A stretch of DNA of 64,000 nt. Origin: Devosia oryziradicis. GTDB taxonomy: Bacteria > Pseudomonadota > Alphaproteobacteria > Rhizobiales > Devosiaceae. The stretch is taken from the NCBI RefSeq assembly GCF_016698645.1, contig NZ_CP068047.1, positions 62,001-126,000 on the forward strand, read 5' to 3'. The first letter of the stretch is position 1. Every line of letters starts with the position of its first letter. The translations under genes and the position numbers were made by a program. The notes beneath the pieces were generated by a model that saw only the letters and a list, made by a program, of their open reading frames with translations, was not told the origin of the DNA and made no database searches. Shown here in pieces: positions 60,443 to 64,000 of the stretch.

Positions 60443-61966
60443 ATGCAGGATTATGTCCGCCGCATCCTTACCTCCTCGGTCTATGAAGTGGCCGAGCAGA
60501 CGCCGCTGGAGACCATGAACCTGCTGTCGGCGCGGCTGGGGACGCAAGTGCTGCTCAAGCGGGAGGACATGCAGCCGGTCTTTTCGTTCAAGATCCGCGG
60601 CGCCCATAATCGCATCGCGCAATTGACTGCCGACGAGCGGGCGCGCGGGGTGATCTGCGCCTCGGCCGGCAACCATGCGCAGGGGGTGGCGCTGTCGGCC
60701 ACGCGGCTTGGCATCCGCGCCATCGTGGTGATGCCGACGACGACTCCCGTCATCAAGGTCGGTGCCGTGCGCCGGCTGGGCGGGGAAGTGGTCTTGTTCG
60801 GCGACGGGTTCGACGCCGCGCGAGCCCATGCCGCCGACTTGGCGGCAAAGCACGGCTATGTCGTGGTGCATCCGTTCGACGATCCCGATGTCATAGCCGG
60901 CCAGGGCACTGTGGGCATGGAGCTGCTGCGCCAGCATCCGGGCGATATCGGCGCCATCTATGTGCCGGTGGGCGGGGGCGGTCTCGCCGCCGGCATTGCG
61001 GCCTTCGTCAAATTCCTGCGTCCTGAAATTCGGGTGATCGGGGTCGAGCCCGAGGAGGCTGCCAGCATGAAGGCCGCCATTGCCGCGGGCCATCCGGTGG
61101 CGCTGGATCAGGTGGGCCTGTTCGCCGATGGCGTGGCGGTGCGGCAGGTCGGCACCGAAACGTTCCGCATGTGCCGCGAGCTGCTCGACGACATTGTTAC
61201 CGTCACGGCGGACGAAATCTGCGCGGCCATCAAGGATATTTTCGACGATATGCGGGCCATTGCCGAACCGGCCGGCGCGTTGGCATTGGCCGGCTTGCGG
61301 CGCCAGGTCGAACAGGGCGAAGCTCCCGCGGGGGCGCTGATCGCCATCAATTCAGGCGCCAATGTCAATTTCGACCGCCTGCGCTACGTAGCCGAGCGCG
61401 CCGAAATCGGCGAGCGGGCCGAGGCCCTGTTCAGCGTCGAGATTCCCGAACGCGCCGGCAGCTACCGCGCCTTCATCCGCCTGTTGGGGCAGCGGTCGAT
61501 CACTGAATTCAACTATCGCTTCGCCCATGGCGCCACGGCCAAGATCTTCGTGGGCATCAAGCTGACGCGGGGTGATGCCGAAAAGCAGGAGATCATCGCC
61601 CTGCTCGAGGGCCACGGGCTTGGGGTCATCGACATGACGGACAACGAGGTGGCCAAGCTCCATGTCCGCCACATGGTGGGCGGGCGGGTCAGCGACCTCG
61701 ATGACGAAGCCGTCTATCGCTTCCAGTTTCCGGAAAGGCCGGGTGCCTTGCTCAAGTTTCTCGAGGGGCTCAACGACGGGTGGAATATCTCGCTGTTCCA
61801 CTATCGCAACCACGGCGCCGACTATGGACGCGTGCTGGTGGGCGTGCAGGTGCCCGCGGCGACAAGGGACGACTTCATCGCCCATATCGACGCCATCGGA
61901 TTTCCCTATTGGAACGAGACCGACAACCCGGCTTATCGGCAGTTTCTCGATCGTGAACGCGGCTGA
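60443..61966 (+). CDS. ilvA: Threonine ammonia-lyase, biosynthetic type
   Basis: A 507-residue PLP enzyme. The start at 60443 gives MQDYVRRILTSSVYEVAEQTPLE. The PLP lysine is in VFSFKIRGAHNR, the phosphate-binding loop is SAGNHAQGVA and VGGGGLAAGIAAF follows. Two ACT-like domains lie at the C-terminus (SVEIPERAGSYRAFI and FQFPERPGALLKFLEGLN). The long two-ACT form is the isoleucine-feedback-controlled biosynthetic enzyme. It deaminates threonine to 2-oxobutanoate, the first step to isoleucine. An inverted-repeat hairpin follows at 62013-62050. Confidence 0.94.
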   Translation: MQDYVRRILTSSVYEVAEQTPLETMNLLSARLGTQVLLKREDMQPVFSFKIRGAHNRIAQLTADERARGVICASAGNHAQGVALSATRLGIRAIVVMPTTTPVIKVGAVRRLGGEVVLFGDGFDAARAHAADLAAKHGYVVVHPFDDPDVIAGQGTVGMELLRQHPGDIGAIYVPVGGGGLAAGIAAFVKFLRPEIRVIGVEPEEAASMKAAIAAGHPVALDQVGLFADGVAVRQVGTETFRMCRELLDDIVTVTADEICAAIKDIFDDMRAIAEPAGALALAGLRRQVEQGEAPAGALIAINSGANVNFDRLRYVAERAEIGERAEALFSVEIPERAGSYRAFIRLLGQRSITEFNYRFAHGATAKIFVGIKLTRGDAEKQEIIALLEGHGLGVIDMTDNEVAKLHVRHMVGGRVSDLDDEAVYRFQFPERPGALLKFLEGLNDGWNISLFHYRNHGADYGRVLVGVQVPAATRDDFIAHIDAIGFPYWNETDNPAYRQFLDRERG

Positions 61967-62012
61967 ACGGGACGTTCATCTGCGGTACATCGTTATGCCG
62001 CAATAAACCGCG

Positions 62013-62050
62013 AATAGAAATCTTGCGCCGCATCGGCGGCGGTTTCTATT
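62013..62050. other. Composite hairpin between ilvA and the next gene
   Basis: AATAGAAA (62013-62020) and TTTCTATT (62043-62050) form a perfect outer 8-bp stem. GCCGC (62027-62031) and GCGGC (62036-62040) form an inner stem with an ATCG loop. It lies 46 bp after the ilvA stop. It may terminate ilvA or structure the 5' leader of the next gene; there is no long T tract. Confidence 0.5.
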
Positions 62051-62153
62051 GCAAATCATCGGACAAGGGACCATCTGCGGGGGAGATGGGCCCAACACTA
62101 CTGTTCAGCGCCTGCCCCGACAAAAACCAAAGCAAACAAAGCCGGAGAAGACG

Positions 62154-63410
62154 ATGAAGATCACTAAAATTGCCGCCACGATGCTGCTCGGTGGCGTTGC
62201 CACCGCCGTGATGATGGGCCAGGCCAATGCGCTCGAAGCGCAGGCTTTTGCCGACCGCATCATCGAAGTCTACAAGACCATCGGCTACGATGTGACCCTG
62301 GGCGAAGCCACCCTCGATGGCGATACCATCACCATCGACGGGGGCAGCATCACCGTCGTCTCGACCCCCGAGGCGCCGATGGAAACCATGACCTTCGACA
62401 CCGAGCTCACCTTCTCGGGTGTTGTCGAAAATGCCGATGGCAGCTACATGGCTGAATCGCTGACCATCCCTGACATCGACACCGATTTCGCCGAAGAGCC
62501 TGCCGGTCACCTCAGCCTTGTAGACATCCGCGTCGACGGCTTCTACCTGCCCGCCGGCAATCCCGTGCCGGCAATCGGACTGATGCAGCTTTATGAAAAC
62601 TTCTCTACTGGCGCGCTGTCGATTACCCGCGATGGCGAAGAGGTCATCTCCATCGACTCGATCCAGGCCGGCTCCACCTTCAATCCGCAGCATGGCGCGA
62701 CCGAGCTGACCGACCTCACCTCCAATTTTGCCGTCAACAACATCACCGCCGACCTCAGCACTGTCAGCGAGGAAGATCCGTCCGCCGGCGCCGTCATCGA
62801 GGCCCTGGGACTGACCTCCATCACCGGCAACATCACGGGCGACCTGAGCTGGTCGATGGCCGACGGCCACATGACCGTGCACGAATTCCTGCTCGACTTT
62901 GCCGATGTGGGCGCGCTCAACATCACCACCGATATTTCGGGCTTCACCCCCGCCGTGCTGGACCAGATCTACGCCATGCAGGGCGCCATGACTGCCGGCG
63001 GCGAAATGACCGAGGAGCAGTCGCAGGCCCAGATGATGCAGGGCATGGCGATCATGCAGGGCGTGTCGATCATCGGCGCTTCGGTGCGCTATGACGATGC
63101 CGGCCTGGCGCCCAAGCTGCTGGACTTCTTCGCCTCCTCGTCGGGTGCCGACCGCGCCACGTTCGTTGAAGGCATCAAGGCCATGTTGCCGGGCATGATT
63201 GCAGAGACCGGCATTCCGGCCCTCAACGACGTCATCGTCCCGCCGGTCTCGGCCTTCCTCGACGACCCCAAGAGCCTCGAAGTCAAGATCGCGCCGCCCT
63301 CCCCGACTTCGCTGCTGGTCCTGATGGCCGCCGCCGCCAACCCTGCCGGCCTGATCAGTGCACTGGGTCTGGCCGTCGAAGCCAACACCGCAGCGCCCGC
63401 CGCGGACTAA
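62154..63410 (+). CDS. Secreted protein of unknown function
   Basis: A 418-residue exported protein. The start at 62154 follows GGAGAAG and gives a signal peptide MKITKIAATMLLGGVATAVM, cut after NALEA or nearby. The mature protein is acidic (many Asp, Glu, Thr) and built of repeated strand-rich segments such as LEAQAFADRIIEVYKTIGYDV and ITGNITGDLSWSM. No enzyme motif or membrane anchor is visible. It may be a periplasmic protein. I do not recognise the family. A terminator follows at 63434. Confidence 0.6.
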   Translation: MKITKIAATMLLGGVATAVMMGQANALEAQAFADRIIEVYKTIGYDVTLGEATLDGDTITIDGGSITVVSTPEAPMETMTFDTELTFSGVVENADGSYMAESLTIPDIDTDFAEEPAGHLSLVDIRVDGFYLPAGNPVPAIGLMQLYENFSTGALSITRDGEEVISIDSIQAGSTFNPQHGATELTDLTSNFAVNNITADLSTVSEEDPSAGAVIEALGLTSITGNITGDLSWSMADGHMTVHEFLLDFADVGALNITTDISGFTPAVLDQIYAMQGAMTAGGEMTEEQSQAQMMQGMAIMQGVSIIGASVRYDDAGLAPKLLDFFASSSGADRATFVEGIKAMLPGMIAETGIPALNDVIVPPVSAFLDDPKSLEVKIAPPSPTSLLVLMAAAANPAGLISALGLAVEANTAAPAAD

Positions 63411-63433
63411 TCGGCTACAACACCTATGCTGGA

Positions 63434-63465
63434 GCCGCGCCCCCTCGGGCGCGGCTTCGTCTTTT
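63434..63465 (+). terminator. Rho-independent terminator
   Basis: GCCGCGCCC (63434-63442) pairs perfectly with GGGCGCGGC (63447-63455) around CCTC and is followed by TTCGTCTTTT. It ends the secreted-protein gene transcript. Confidence 0.8.
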
Positions 63466-63523
63466 GATGGGCACATACTCGTTAGATGAAACCTTCAGGA
63501 TTGTGACGTAGTATCTGTCGACC

Positions 63524-64000
63524 ATGAACGACATGACGCCCCCTGTGCCGCGCAGTCTCAGCCACATTACCGACTGGGTGTTCGACCTCGACAACACCCT
63601 CTACCCCCGCAGCTGCAACCTGTTTGCCCAGATCGACACGCGCATCACCAGTTATGTGATGGACGTGACCAAGCTCGATTTCGAGGCGGCCCGCGACCTG
63701 CAGAAGAGCTACTACCGGGATTATGGCACGACGCTGAACGGGCTGATGCTGCGGCACGAGATCGACCCCGATCACTTCCTCAGCACCGTACATGCCATCG
63801 ACTATTCGCCGGTCGATGCCCATCCCGACCTGGTCGAGGCGATCCGCGCCCTGCCCGGCCGCAAGTTCATTCTCACCAATGGCGATACCGGCCACGCGCG
63901 ATCGGTGTTGCGCCGCCTGGGCTGCGACGACATTTTCGAGCATGTGCACGATATCCGCGCCATGACCTATCTGCCCAAGCCGCACAAGGCGGCCTATGAG
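63524..64000 (+). CDS. HAD-family pyrimidine 5'-nucleotidase, N-terminal part (runs off the right edge)
   Basis: The frame opens at an ATG at 63524 and is still open at the window end (159 codons). It begins MNDMTPPVPRSLSHITDWVF and continues DLDNTLYP, the HAD catalytic DxDxT motif with the nucleophile Asp. Further on, KFILTNGDTGHARSVLRRLG carries HAD motif II (the Thr in LTN). The DLDNTLYPRSCNLF pattern is that of the alphaproteobacterial pyrimidine 5'-nucleotidase/SDT1-like group. It removes phosphate from nucleotides or similar small substrates. The rest of the protein is outside the window. Confidence 0.88.
   Translation, partial: MNDMTPPVPRSLSHITDWVFDLDNTLYPRSCNLFAQIDTRITSYVMDVTKLDFEAARDLQKSYYRDYGTTLNGLMLRHEIDPDHFLSTVHAIDYSPVDAHPDLVEAIRALPGRKFILTNGDTGHARSVLRRLGCDDIFEHVHDIRAMTYLPKPHKAAYE

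Overview
The window looks like chromosomal DNA of an alphaproteobacterium of the order Hyphomicrobiales, most likely a Devosia-like genus. This is inferred from high GC, the gene order rpmH-rnpA-yidC-engB with argB close by, many ABC sugar-uptake and sugar-acid genes, and a soluble PAS-type chemoreceptor. No database search was possible, so the genus is an inference.

Layout. (1) About 1-12.7 kb: carbohydrate catabolism. It holds two Gfo/Idh/MocA oxidoreductases, an MFS transporter, an M81 (MlrC) peptidase, an SDR, a LacI-type regulator with two palindromic operators, a sugar isomerase and a complete ABC sugar importer. (2) 12.7-21.1 kb: a two-PAS hybrid histidine kinase, a uronate/sugar-acid cluster (uronate dehydrogenase, 5-dehydro-4-deoxyglucarate dehydratase, UxuA-like dehydratase, FCD-type GntR regulator, SMP-30 lactonase) and a chemoreceptor whose first PAS domain has been damaged. 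(3) 21.1-42.8 kb: an accessory island ending at a tRNA-Arg gene. (4) 42.9-64 kb: conserved chromosome with a histidine kinase, rpmH-rnpA-yidC-engB, MsrB, an ECF sigma/anti-sigma pair beside a fasciclin protein, argB, MarR-, TetR- and MFS-type genes, ilvA and a partial HAD phosphatase.

The main find is the island. Seven genes on the minus strand (41076 down to 25901) run: SNF2/RapA-type helicase, Hsp70/actin-like ATPase, DUF499 ATPase, PglZ-domain protein, DUF1156 DNA methyltransferase, an unrecognised 166-residue protein, and a second SNF2/RapA-type helicase. Most junctions overlap by 1-4 bases. DUF499 and DUF1156 proteins are known as anti-phage-associated families, and PglZ is a hallmark of BREX. 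Having both together with two SNF2 helicases and an Hsp70-like partner suggests a BREX-like or DISARM-like modification-and-restriction system that does not match a type I can name. A convergent 1230-residue RecD-like helicase with a probable C-terminal PD-(D/E)XK nuclease sits beside it. A degraded TraA/MobF relaxase fragment and a serine recombinase missing its catalytic N-terminus mark the island as mobile in origin.
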